Assembly: GCA_024636555.1 (NCBI GenBank)
Contig: JAGXGW010000014.1
Span: 1-64,000, forward strand
Direction: 5' to 3'
Origin: Paracoccaceae bacterium
GTDB taxonomy: Bacteria > Pseudomonadota > Alphaproteobacteria > Rhodobacterales > Rhodobacteraceae
DNA length: 64,000 bases
Shown here piece by piece: positions 47,415 to 55,681 of the stretch (the first letter of the stretch is position 1; each line of letters opens with the position of its first letter). The notes beneath the pieces are model-generated. The model had not been told where the DNA came from. It searched no databases and was given only the letters and a program-made list of their open reading frames with translations. The translations under genes were made by a program, and so were the position numbers.

Positions 47415-49427
47415 TCAGGCGGCGAGGCCACGCCCTTTCAAAAGCGCATCGACGCCCGGCAGGCGACCACGGAATGCCGTGTAAAGCTCTGCCGGGTCGC
47501 GTGAGCCGCCAGTCGAGAGGATGAATTGCTCCAACGCACCGGCCCGCTCTGGATCAAAGGCCCCGCCCGCCTCCTCGAAGGCCGCGAACGCATCCGCATC
47601 CATTACTTCGGACCACATGTAGCTGTAATAGCCCGAGGAATAGCCGTCGCCTGCGAATATATGCGCGAAATGTGGTGTCGCATGCCGCATGGCGATAGCG
47701 CGCGGCATGCCTAGTTCCGCCAGCACTTCGGTCTGGCGGGTCATCGGGTCAGTCGGCGGCGGGCCATCGTGAAAGTCCAGATCGACGAGCGCCGAGGCGA
47801 CATATTCCACCGTCTGGAACCCCATATCGAAGGTCGCAGCACCCAACAGCCTGTCGAGCATGTCGCGGGGCATCGGTGCGCCGGTTTCGGCATGGGTGGC
47901 AAATTCGGCCAGCACTTCGGGCACTTCGAGCCAGTGTTCGTACAGCTGGCTGGGCAGTTCCACGAAATCACGCGCCACCGAGGTGCCGGAAATCGAGGGA
48001 TAGGTCACATCCGACAACATCTGATGCAGGGCATGGCCAAACTCGTGAAACAGGGTGCGTGCATCGTCATAGGACAACAGTACCGGATCGCCGCTTGCGA
48101 AATTGCAGACATTGATCACGACAGGGCTGCGGGTTTCAGGCCATTTCGCCTGTGAGCGCATGGCCGAGCACCATGCACCGGAGCGTTTCGATCCCCGCGC
48201 CAGATAATCGCCGATGAACACGGCGATATGCTGGCCGTCGCGCGTCACTTCCCATGCGCGGCAGTCGGGATGATAGAGCGGCACGTCCAGCGCGCGGAAC
48301 TCCAGCCTGAACAGGCGGTTGGCGCAGGCAAAGGCGGCCTCGATCATCCGGTCCAGTGCGAGATAGGGTTTCAGCGTGGCCTCATCCAGATCATGCTCGG
48401 CCTGACGGCGGCGCGCCGCGTAGAACTGCCAATCCCACGGCTCCAGATCGCCATTGATCCCGTCGGCATGCATCATGCGCTCCAGCACGGCGGCGTCCGC
48501 CTCGGCCCGCGCGCGCGCAGGCGTCCAGACCGCCCGCAACAGGTCGCGGACAGCTTGCGGATTGCCGGCCATTTCGGTCTCCAGCTTGTAGGTCGCAAAA
48601 CTGTCATAGCCCAGCAAGGCGGCGCGTTCAGCGCGCAGGGCCAGAATTTCTGCGGCAATCGCGCGATTATCGGTCTCGCCGCCATTGGCGCCGCGCGCCA
48701 CATAGGCCCGCCACGCCGTCTCGCGCAGCTGGCGGCGCGCGGAGAACTGCAGGAACGGCGTGATGAGCGAGCGCGACAAGGTGATGACAGGCCCGTCCGC
48801 CCCTTTTTCCTTGCCCGCCGCCCGCGCCGCCGCGACGAGGAAATCCGGCAACCCTGCCAAATCGCGGTCGGAGAGAGGCAGCGTCCACGCCCGCTCGTCG
48901 GCCAGCAGGTTCTGTGTGAACTGCGTGCCCAGAACAGCAAGCCGCGATTTTATCTGCGCCATGCGCGCATCGTCGGCTCCGGTCAGGGCTGCGCCTGCGC
49001 GGACAAAGCCGCGATGGGTCAGCATCAGGACGCGGGCCTGCTCTGACGTCAGGCCTAGGTCGTCGCGCCGCGCCCAAAGCTCTGCGATTCGTGCAAAGAG
49101 TGCCTTGTTTCCGGTGATCTCGGCAGAATGCGCCGCAAGACGGGGCGAAAAGGCGCGTTGCAGATCCTCGCGCGCCGGAGTGCTGTCGGCACCCGCAACG
49201 GTGAAGAACACCGACAGAACCTGATCAAGCCCCTGCCCCGCCGCTTCCAACGCGCCCACCGTATTGTCGAAATCCGGACGCGCGGGATTGGTGGCAATCG
49301 CGTCGATCTCGGCGCGGTGCGCGGTCAGCGCTTCCTCGAAAGCCGGCGCGAAATGGTCATCCTTGATCCGGTCGAAGGGCGCCAGACCGAAAGGCGTTGT
49401 CCATGTCTCAAGCAGCGGGCTGGTCAT
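47415..49427 (-). CDS. M3-family metallopeptidase (oligopeptidase A / Dcp-like)
   Basis: This 670-residue zinc peptidase degrades peptides in the cytoplasm or periplasm. The zinc motif HEFGHALHQ begins at residue 461; the distal Glu region FVELPSQLYEHW follows about 25 residues later. The N-terminal helical half (ETWTTPFGLAPFDRIKDDHFAPAFEEAL by its ends) is typical of the OpdA/Dcp group, and no signal peptide is seen. The start at 49427 (MTSPLLETW) has GGAGAAC upstream and lies 20 bases inside the moeB-like gene. An opening to 49523 is not supported. Confidence 0.94.
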   Translation of the reverse strand: MTSPLLETWTTPFGLAPFDRIKDDHFAPAFEEALTAHRAEIDAIATNPARPDFDNTVGALEAAGQGLDQVLSVFFTVAGADSTPAREDLQRAFSPRLAAHSAEITGNKALFARIAELWARRDDLGLTSEQARVLMLTHRGFVRAGAALTGADDARMAQIKSRLAVLGTQFTQNLLADERAWTLPLSDRDLAGLPDFLVAAARAAGKEKGADGPVITLSRSLITPFLQFSARRQLRETAWRAYVARGANGGETDNRAIAAEILALRAERAALLGYDSFATYKLETEMAGNPQAVRDLLRAVWTPARARAEADAAVLERMMHADGINGDLEPWDWQFYAARRRQAEHDLDEATLKPYLALDRMIEAAFACANRLFRLEFRALDVPLYHPDCRAWEVTRDGQHIAVFIGDYLARGSKRSGAWCSAMRSQAKWPETRSPVVINVCNFASGDPVLLSYDDARTLFHEFGHALHQMLSDVTYPSISGTSVARDFVELPSQLYEHWLEVPEVLAEFATHAETGAPMPRDMLDRLLGAATFDMGFQTVEYVASALVDLDFHDGPPPTDPMTRQTEVLAELGMPRAIAMRHATPHFAHIFAGDGYSSGYYSYMWSEVMDADAFAAFEEAGGAFDPERAGALEQFILSTGGSRDPAELYTAFRGRLPGVDALLKGRGLAA

Positions 49428-50493
49428 CGGCGGGTTCTCCTGTGGAACGGTGTGCGGCGCAAACCGGGCAATCCGGCCGCGCATGGGTGCGGATGGTGCG
49501 GTGCTCGGCATGCAGGGCATCATGGATCAGCATGCGGCCGCGCAGATCCTGCCCCGCGCCGGTGATCAGCTTGATCGCCTCAAGCGCCATCATGGAGCCG
49601 ATCACCCCCGGCAAGGGGCCGATCACGCCTGCCTCGGCGCAACTCGGGGCCAGACCGGGGGCGGCAGCCTGCGGAAAGACGCATTGGTAGCAAGGTCCGC
49701 CCCGCGCTGGATCGAACAGGGCGATCTGCCCCTCCCATTGCGACAAAGCCCCGGAAATCAGCGGCTTGCCCAGCGCTGCGGCAGTGGCATTCACCAAGTA
49801 GCGGGTCTCGCTGTTGTCGGTGCCGTCAAGGATCAGGTCATATTCCGCGAACAGATCGCCTGCCACATCCGCGTTCAGGCGACGGTGATAGGGGCGCAGT
49901 GTCACGAAAGGGTTTTGCGCGCGCAACACCGCTTGGGCGGAAAAGACCTTGGGCATCCCGATGCGGTCATCACTGTGGATCACCTGCCGTTGCAGGTTCG
50001 CATTTTCCACCTTGTCATCGTCGATCAGGCCGATCGTGCCGACACCTGCCGCCGCGAGGTAAAGCAGCGCCGGCGCGCCCAGCCCGCCTGCGCCGATCAC
50101 AAGCACTTTGGCGTCCTTGAGCTTGCGTTGCCCCGCGCCACCGACCTCGCGCAGAACGATATGGCGGGCGTAGCGGTCAAGCTCCGTCGCCGAGAACGGA
50201 CCGGCCTGACCTGCTGGCCCGCTGTCCGGCTGGGTGCCGTCGACACGGTTGCGCAGGCGCGCCAGCATGGCGCGGTAGACAAGGATCAGGGCGAGAAATC
50301 CGCCAAGCAGCAGCCATGGCGCGGCGGTCTCGCCCGTGGCAAGGCGCAGTTGCGCCGAGGCGGGCAGCGTCAGATGGATCACGACGACGCCGACCCACAG
50401 GATCGCGATCATGGTCCAGCGCATCCGGCGCGGTGTGCCCAACATGGCCCCGATCCCCCAGAGCACGGCCGCCATGACAAAAACCAGCGCCAT
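49408..50493 (-). CDS. MoeB/ThiF-family adenylyltransferase with an N-terminal membrane anchor
   Basis: This 361-residue protein joins three hydrophobic helices (residues 1-19, 24-43 and 58-77) to an E1-like domain (from about 98). The E1 domain has the ATP motif VLVIGAGGLGAPALLYLA, DDDKVENANLQRQ, the DGTDNSETRYLVN loop and the zinc cysteines CYQC and CPVC. MoeB adenylates the C-terminal Gly of MoaD for molybdopterin; ThiF does so for ThiS. Standard MoeB is soluble and about 250 residues, so the anchor is unusual. It lies between dut (three-base gap) and the peptidase gene (overlap). Confidence 0.9.
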   Translation of the reverse strand: MALVFVMAAVLWGIGAMLGTPRRMRWTMIAILWVGVVVIHLTLPASAQLRLATGETAAPWLLLGGFLALILVYRAMLARLRNRVDGTQPDSGPAGQAGPFSATELDRYARHIVLREVGGAGQRKLKDAKVLVIGAGGLGAPALLYLAAAGVGTIGLIDDDKVENANLQRQVIHSDDRIGMPKVFSAQAVLRAQNPFVTLRPYHRRLNADVAGDLFAEYDLILDGTDNSETRYLVNATAAALGKPLISGALSQWEGQIALFDPARGGPCYQCVFPQAAAPGLAPSCAEAGVIGPLPGVIGSMMALEAIKLITGAGQDLRGRMLIHDALHAEHRTIRTHARPDCPVCAAHRSTGEPADDQPAA

Positions 50494-50496
50494 ATT

Positions 50497-50958
50497 CTAG
50501 CTCCGCCCGGTCGAGCCGAAGCCGCCGTGACCACGGGCCGTCTCGTCCAGACTGTCCACCAGTTCAAAGCCTGCCCGCAGGACAGGGGCCAGAACCATCT
50601 GCGCGATCCGCGCACCATGCGCGATATGGAAAGGGGCATCGCCGAGATTCAACACGATCACACCCAGAGGGCCGCGATAGTCACTGTCAATCGTGCCGGG
50701 GCTATTGGGCAGGATGATCCCGTTCTTCAGCGCCAGCCCCGAGCGCGGCCTGATCTGCACTTCGTGGCCTTCGGGAATGGCAAGCTTCAGGCCGGTTGGC
50801 ACAAGAACCCTTGCGCCGGGGTCAAGGATGACGCCATCGCGTTGATCTGTCGGAAAGTTCGCCCGCAGGTCGGCCCCTGCCGCGCCAGCCGTCTCGTAGG
50901 ACGGCAAGGCAATGGCCGGATCGGCATCTGGCGTTCTGGTACAGCGGATGGTTGGCAT
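50497..50958 (-). CDS. dut: dUTP diphosphatase
   Basis: This 153-residue trimeric enzyme splits dUTP to dUMP, keeping uracil out of DNA. The five dUTPase motifs are seen: [44 protein letters not shown] and the C-terminal P-loop-like [12 protein letters not shown]. The motif II serine in RSGLA and motif III YRG are intact. It is the first gene of the dut-moeB-peptidase group; the 358-bp gap upstream should hold the promoter. Confidence 0.97.
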   Translation of the reverse strand: MPTIRCTRTPDADPAIALPSYETAGAAGADLRANFPTDQRDGVILDPGARVLVPTGLKLAIPEGHEVQIRPRSGLALKNGIILPNSPGTIDSDYRGPLGVIVLNLGDAPFHIAHGARIAQMVLAPVLRAGFELVDSLDETARGHGGFGSTGRS

Positions 50959-51316
50959 GAAGCGCTCTCTGGCTGGTAATGCATCTGTTCAAACCGAACC
51001 GCGTGTCGCGCCGGGTCAGACTGTTGTTCCCTGAGACATAACCGAAAGGTTCCATCTTGCAAGGTATCACCGGGTTTTGATCGGCGCAGGCGGGCAATGC
51101 CACAAGGCCTAGCGGCATAAGGCAACGCTGTGCGGTGCCCTGACGGCATGGCGTGGGACGGGTGTGCCAAAACAGTTTTTTCGCAATTATCTATCTAGTA
51201 ATGGCGATTATACGCACAAACATGCTGACATATTGCCACTACCAACAATTATTTGCAGGATTGCTCCGCTCTTCGGCTCCGCTTCGTCCTTGCCAAACTG
51301 TTATCCGGTCTGGCCA
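50959..51316 (-). other. Intergenic region between coaBC and dut, with an A/T-rich patch and a TATAAT box
   Basis: No gene is seen. About 51165-51260 is clearly richer in A/T than its surroundings. A perfect TATAAT lies on the minus strand at 51207-51212 (GTGCGTATAATCGCC), without a good -35. It may start the dut operon about 240 bases upstream, or a small RNA. Confidence 0.4.
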
Positions 51317-52516
51317 TCATGGCGCCGTCAGGGCGGCGGCGATCCGTGCTGCAAGCTTGTCGGCCACCGCCTGTTTGCTCATGCGGGGCCAGTCCTCGCA
51401 GCCCTCCGGCGTGATCAGATGCACGGCGTTCTCCGCCCCTCCCATGATCCCCGTGGACGGGCTGACGTCATTGGCGACGATCCAGTCACAGCCCTTTCGC
51501 GCGCGTTTGGCCTGTGCGTGGGCGATCACGTCATCGGTTTCGGCTGCAAAGCCCACAACCAGCGCAGGGCGCAGGGTCGCGTGTTGGCTGACACCTGCCA
51601 GAATGTCCGGATTTTCGACAAATTCGAGGACTGGCAGGCGGCTCGCATCCTTCTTGATCTTCGACCCCGAAGCGGAAGCAACCCGCCAGTCAGCCACGGC
51701 AGCGGCAAATATGGCCGCATCGACAGGCAGTGCCGCCTCCACCGCCTGTTGCATCTGGCGGGCTGTCTCGACCGGCACAACCTGTACGCCGGGGGGTGGG
51801 GGCACATCGGCAGGGCCGGTGATAAACACCACTTGCGCCCCCAAAGCCGCCAAAGCCCGCGCGATCGCGGTTCCTTGCGCGCCGGATGAGCGGTTGGCGA
51901 TGTAGCGCACCGGATCAATCGGCTCATGCGTCGGGCCGGAGGTGACGAGCACACGCTTGCCCGTCAACGGCCCCTGCCCCAGCGCAGCCTCAATCGCGGC
52001 GACAATCTCCAAAGGTTCCGCCATGCGTCCGGGGCCGTATTCACCGCAGGCCATATCGCCTGCATTGGGGCCGACCACCCGCAGCCCGTCACCCAGAAGC
52101 GTCGCCAGATTGCGCTGCGTGGCGGGATGATCCCACATGCGGACATTCATCGCAGGGGCGAGCAACACTGGCGTATCGGTCGCCATCAGCAGGGTCGAGG
52201 CGAGATCATTGGCGTGGCCATGCGCCATCTTGGCCATCAGATCGGCAGTCGCGGGGGCGACCACGACCAGATCGGCGCTGCGGGACAGCTGGATATGGCC
52301 CATCTCGGCCTCGTCCGTCAGATCGAACAGATCGGTAAAGACCTTCTCGCCAGCAAGTGCCGCGACGGAAAGCGGTGTCACGAATTCAGAGCCCGCGCGC
52401 GTCAGAACCGGCGTCACCGCAGCGCCGCGCGCGCGCAGGCGACGGATCAGATCAAGGGCCTTGTACGCGGCGATACCGCCACCGATGATCAGAAGAAGTC
52501 GTTTACCTGCCAGCAT
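51317..52516 (-). CDS. coaBC: Bifunctional phosphopantothenoylcysteine decarboxylase / phosphopantothenate-cysteine ligase
   Basis: This 399-residue flavoprotein carries out two steps of coenzyme A synthesis. The CoaC half (residues 1-190) has GGGIAAYKALDLIRRL, the active His in GHIQLSRSADLVVVAPATAD, and AMNVRMWDHPATQRN. The CoaB half has VTSGPTHEPIDPVRYIANRSSG, AAVADWRV and the KIKK loop. The start MLAGKRLLLIIGGG at 52516 is family-like; the opening to 52711 is antisense noise. It follows chaN with a 76-bp gap. Confidence 0.96.
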   Translation of the reverse strand: MLAGKRLLLIIGGGIAAYKALDLIRRLRARGAAVTPVLTRAGSEFVTPLSVAALAGEKVFTDLFDLTDEAEMGHIQLSRSADLVVVAPATADLMAKMAHGHANDLASTLLMATDTPVLLAPAMNVRMWDHPATQRNLATLLGDGLRVVGPNAGDMACGEYGPGRMAEPLEIVAAIEAALGQGPLTGKRVLVTSGPTHEPIDPVRYIANRSSGAQGTAIARALAALGAQVVFITGPADVPPPPGVQVVPVETARQMQQAVEAALPVDAAIFAAAVADWRVASASGSKIKKDASRLPVLEFVENPDILAGVSQHATLRPALVVGFAAETDDVIAHAQAKRARKGCDWIVANDVSPSTGIMGGAENAVHLITPEGCEDWPRMSKQAVADKLAARIAAALTAP

Positions 52517-52592
52517 GTTGCGCGCCTCCGCCTGTTGCGCCGACAGTATGGTCCGCGCCGCGGACTGGCAAGAGCACGACGACCGCCGGATG

Positions 52593-53402
52593 TCAGCCTT
52601 TGTCGCGGAAGGCTTCGCAGGGATCGGGACGCTCCACCGCGGGCGAGGACAGCAGAATATCGAAACCACCGGGCGCGCCGCGGCCATTTTCTTGCTGGCC
52701 AATGCTGACAATTTCCAGTCCGGGGCGCGTTGCCGCTATATAGGCGGGCACACCCGTGTCGCGCCGGGCGTGGCCGTTTCCGGTGATCACCACCACCGGC
52801 CCGCCGGTTGCATCAAAGGCGCGCAAGGTTTCGCGGGCCAGAACCGCGTCACGCAAGCGTTGCAGATCGACCATCACGGGCAGCATTTCGGGCGGCATCG
52901 CGTTGCAATGCGCCACCTGCTGCAATTCCTCCTGCGCCTCTTGCTCGGCAGGCGGCAAAGGCGTGGTCAGGCCGAACGCCTCCGCCTGATCGCCAAAGCT
53001 TTCCGCAATGCCGGCCTGCATGGCGGCGCGGGCGGCCTCACGCGGAACCGCCGCGCCGTAGATCGCCGCTTCGGGTGCCGCTGCAAAAATCGGATAATAG
53101 AAGGAGAAGTCCGGCCAACCGCTTCCGGCCCAGTCCAGCGCATCGCCAAGGCTCTGTTCGTCCGCGCGTGTCTGCGGCGTGACGGCAGCGGCCTGCGTCC
53201 CGGTCAACATCTCGAAGACGATGGCACGCGGCTGGATATGGGAAACGAGCGCCGCCTGTACCGCGTGATGCGTCGGATTGTCATGCACCTCGCCGATGAT
53301 CACCACCGGCACGCCGGTCACCTGATCGAGGCTTTCAACAGGCAAGGGGCCCGCAAAAGCGGACCCGCATGCCACAAACGCAATCAGCAAAAGAGGTCTC
53401 AT
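52593..53402 (-). CDS. ChaN-family putative haem-binding protein
   Basis: This 269-residue protein has a signal peptide (LLLIAFVACGSAFAG) and the ChaN/DUF399 domain with IGEVHDNPTHHAVQ, VFEML and GNGHARRDTGVP. ChaN of Campylobacter binds haem and is iron-regulated. A lipobox is not clear: the Cys at position 12 lies within the hydrophobic core. It starts in the stop codon of rpoH (ATGA overlap), so it is made with this sigma factor, an unusual pairing worth noting. Confidence 0.87.
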   Translation of the reverse strand: MRPLLLIAFVACGSAFAGPLPVESLDQVTGVPVVIIGEVHDNPTHHAVQAALVSHIQPRAIVFEMLTGTQAAAVTPQTRADEQSLGDALDWAGSGWPDFSFYYPIFAAAPEAAIYGAAVPREAARAAMQAGIAESFGDQAEAFGLTTPLPPAEQEAQEELQQVAHCNAMPPEMLPVMVDLQRLRDAVLARETLRAFDATGGPVVVITGNGHARRDTGVPAYIAATRPGLEIVSIGQQENGRGAPGGFDILLSSPAVERPDPCEAFRDKG

Positions 53403-54277
53403 ACGAGAAAGTCTTGCACCTCGTTGGACTGGCTTTCCAGCTTTTTGCGCATCTTGGCGAAGGCTGCTGCCTCAAGCTGGCGCACGCGCTCCTTGGACAG
53501 GCCCAGTTCCTCGCCGAGGCTCTCCAATGTGCGGGGATTGTCGCGCAGCTTGCGCTCGCGCACGATGAAACGCTCACGATCGTTCAATGCGCCCAAAGCC
53601 TCAAGCAACCAGTTGCGCAGCGCTTCTGTATCATGGGAGGCCTCGACGATCTCGGAGGCTTGCGTGCCTTCATCCACGATCGTGTCAATCCATTCGCGCC
53701 CTTCATCCTCGGAGGATTGTGTGGCGTTTAGCGAGAAATCCGAACCGGACAGACGCCCCTCCATCATTTCGACATCATGCAGCGGTACGCCGATCTCTGT
53801 CGAGATCATCTGCCGCATCTGGTGGCGGTCAAGCTCCTCGCCACGCGCCTGCGCTTCACGCTCGAGGCGGGCCTGCACACGGCGCAGGTTGAAGAACAGG
53901 GACTTCTGGCTGGATGTGGAGCCCGTCCGTACCATGGACCAGTTCCGCATCACGTAATCCTGGATGCTCGCCTTGATCCACCACACGGCGTAGGTGGAAA
54001 AACGCACGCCGCGATCTGGATCGAACTTATCCGCCGCTTTCATCAAGCCAAGTCCGGCCTCCTGGATCAGGTCGTTCATCGGCGCGCCGTAGCGGCGGAA
54101 TTTCGACGCCATGGATATCGCAAGACGCATGTAGGCCGTGATCAGGCGGTGCAGCGCCGCCTCGTCGCGCTGGTCGCGCCATGCATAGGCCAGTCTCAAC
54201 TCTGTTTCGGCATCCAGCAATTCGGCTTTCATTGCCTTGCGGGAGAGGGTCATGTCATTTGGTGCATCAAGTGCCAT
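53399..54277 (-). CDS. rpoH: RNA polymerase heat-shock sigma factor, RpoH (RpoHII type)
   Basis: This 292-residue sigma-70 member has region 2 (AYMRLAISMASKFRRYGAPMNDLIQEAGLGLMKA by its ends; DRGVRFSTYAVWWIKASIQDYVMRNWSMVR), the RpoH box QKSLFFNLRR, and region 4 (TLESLGEELGLSKERVRQLEAAAFAKM). Alphaproteobacteria often have two copies; the divergent N-terminus and linkage to chaN suggest the RpoHII type, which in Rhodobacter answers singlet oxygen via RpoE. Likely targets in this window are hsp20 and perhaps the photolyase operon. A GGGGA ribosome site precedes the ATG. Confidence 0.92.
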   Translation of the reverse strand: MALDAPNDMTLSRKAMKAELLDAETELRLAYAWRDQRDEAALHRLITAYMRLAISMASKFRRYGAPMNDLIQEAGLGLMKAADKFDPDRGVRFSTYAVWWIKASIQDYVMRNWSMVRTGSTSSQKSLFFNLRRVQARLEREAQARGEELDRHQMRQMISTEIGVPLHDVEMMEGRLSGSDFSLNATQSSEDEGREWIDTIVDEGTQASEIVEASHDTEALRNWLLEALGALNDRERFIVRERKLRDNPRTLESLGEELGLSKERVRQLEAAAFAKMRKKLESQSNEVQDFLV

Positions 54278-54346
54278 ATTTTTTCCCCGGATTGTGGCGC
54301 GTAGCCCTTGGAGCGCTACATCGCTTGAACTTGTGTTGGTTGAATG

Positions 54347-54376
54347 TGATTACGCAGCCAAAAACCGATCGGATCA
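54347..54376 (-). promoter_or_regulatory. Candidate RpoE-type promoter of rpoH
   Basis: On the minus strand TGATCC and TAATCA lie 18 bp apart, resembling the TGATCC...TAAG elements recalled for the RpoE-ChrR system of Rhodobacter. The predicted start is about 63 bases before the rpoH ATG. The spacing has not been checked against a proven site. Confidence 0.35.
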
Positions 54377-54392
54377 AAAAACATGACTCTGC

Positions 54393-54926
54393 ATGTTACC
54401 TAAGCTGACCCTTGTCCTTGGCGGCGCTGCCTCCGGAAAATCCGCCTGGGCGGAAATGCTGGTGCTGGGTGACGCGCAAAATCCGGTCTATCTGGCCACA
54501 GCACAGGCTTGGGATGCGGAAATGCAGCAAAAAATAGAGCGTCATCGCCTTTCCCGCGGAGGGTCATGGCACACGGTGGAGGCACCGCTGGAGCTGGCCC
54601 CCGCTCTTGCACAGGTGGATGCAAATCAGGCAGTGCTGCTGGATTGTGCGACATTATGGCTCACCAACCATTTGCTGGCGGAACATGATCTTGATCTCGA
54701 GGCCGCAAACCTGCTCGATGCATTGGACACCTGCGCCGCACCTGTCGTCGTTGTCAGCAACGAGGTCGGCTACGGAATCGTGCCGGACAATGCGCTGTCG
54801 CGTCGCTTCCGGCAGGCGCAGGGCGAGTTGAACCAGAAGCTGGCAGCGCAAGCCGATCTGGTTGTTGCCGTCATGGCAGGGCTGCCGCTGATCCTGAAAG
54901 GCCGGATGCCGGAGAGTATGGCATGA
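54393..54926 (+). CDS. cobU: Adenosylcobinamide kinase / adenosylcobinamide-phosphate guanylyltransferase
   Basis: This 177-residue bifunctional enzyme (CobU/CobP) phosphorylates adenosylcobinamide and attaches GMP in the nucleotide-loop stage of cobalamin synthesis. The P-loop is LVLGGAASGKSAWAE (residues 7-21); family stretches include YLATAQAWDAEMQ, HRLSRGGSWHTVEAP, VLLDCATLWLTNHL and VVSNEVGYGIVP. The ATG lies close to the divergent rpoH promoter. It precedes the phosphatase gene by ten bases. Cobalamin is needed by BchE at the left of the window. Confidence 0.95.
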   Translation: MLPKLTLVLGGAASGKSAWAEMLVLGDAQNPVYLATAQAWDAEMQQKIERHRLSRGGSWHTVEAPLELAPALAQVDANQAVLLDCATLWLTNHLLAEHDLDLEAANLLDALDTCAAPVVVVSNEVGYGIVPDNALSRRFRQAQGELNQKLAAQADLVVAVMAGLPLILKGRMPESMA

Positions 54927-54936
54927 GGGACATGAC

Positions 54937-55509
54937 ATGAGCCGGTTTTTCTGGGTCCGTCATGGCCCAACCCATGCGCGCACCATGGTGGGCTGGTCCG
55001 ATCTTCCGGCGGATCTGTCGGACACGGCGCAGTTGGCACGGCTGTCCGCGCTTCTGCCGGATGAAGCGGTGGTGATATCCTCCGACCTGATCCGTGCCAG
55101 CGCTACGGCCGATGCTATTGCCGGTCCGCGCGAGCGTCTGCCACATGATCCGGACCTGCGCGAAATCCATTTCGGCGCATGGGAGCTTGCCCGCTTTGAC
55201 GAGATCGAGGATCAGGCGCATCTGCGCGCCTATTGGGATGATCCCGGCGATATCCGCCCCCCCGGCGGCGAAAGCTGGCACGATGTCTCGGCCCGAGTCG
55301 ATGCGGCCGTGGCCCGTCTGATCGCCAAGTATCCCGGTCGTGATATCGTGGTTGTCGCCCATTTCGGCGTGATCCTGACGCAGGTGCAACAGGCGTTGCA
55401 GATCGGCGCATATGAGGCCTTCTCGCACAAGATCGACAACCTGTCTGTGACGGAGATCCACCGTCAGGATCCCGGCTGGCACGCGCTGCGGATCAATCAC
55501 CTTCCCTGA
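54937..55509 (+). CDS. Histidine phosphatase family protein, probable CobC-type alpha-ribazole phosphatase
   Basis: This 190-residue protein has the phosphoglycerate-mutase-like fold: RHG motif at WVRHGPTH, the second Arg in SSDLIRASATADAI, EIHFGAWE and the second His in VVVAHFGVILT. The call of alpha-ribazole-5'-phosphate phosphatase (CobC) rests on its position ten bases after cobU; the fold alone cannot tell substrates apart. A composite repeat element starts 18 bases after its stop. Confidence 0.85.
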   Translation: MSRFFWVRHGPTHARTMVGWSDLPADLSDTAQLARLSALLPDEAVVISSDLIRASATADAIAGPRERLPHDPDLREIHFGAWELARFDEIEDQAHLRAYWDDPGDIRPPGGESWHDVSARVDAAVARLIAKYPGRDIVVVAHFGVILTQVQQALQIGAYEAFSHKIDNLSVTEIHRQDPGWHALRINHLP

Positions 55510-55527
55510 GGTCTTATGCAGCAAGAC

Positions 55528-55595
55528 GGGGGGCTGACTGCCCCCCGGTGCCCCTTCGGGCCACTCCCCCCGTGGATATTTCTGGCAAGCAGAAG
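55528..55595 (+). repeat. Composite post-stop element, copy after the CobC-like gene
   Basis: GGGGGG-CTGACTG-CCCCCC is followed by a second, imperfect stem (GGTGCCC/GGGCCACT around CTTC), then CCCCCCGT and the tail GGATATTT-CT-GGCAAG-CAGAAGC. It has the same order of parts as 33375-33446, while the second stem differs in sequence. Confidence 0.75.
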
Positions 55596-55620
55596 CCAAC
55601 GACCGGCTGCGCCATTGGTG

Positions 55621-55658
55621 TTAACCTTTCTGAAAGCTCTGCGGGCTAGCCATTAACC
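55621..55658 (+). promoter_or_regulatory. Two CtrA-like half sites (TTAACC) upstream of comM
   Basis: TTAACC occurs at 55621-55626 and 55653-55658. Each is followed after seven bases by a partial second half (GAAA and GCAA in place of TTAA). The comM ATG is 24 bases beyond. CtrA control of comM and other DNA-uptake genes is known in Rhodobacter capsulatus. Confidence 0.4.
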
Positions 55659-55681
55659 CTGTTGCAATCAGGGGACGGGAC

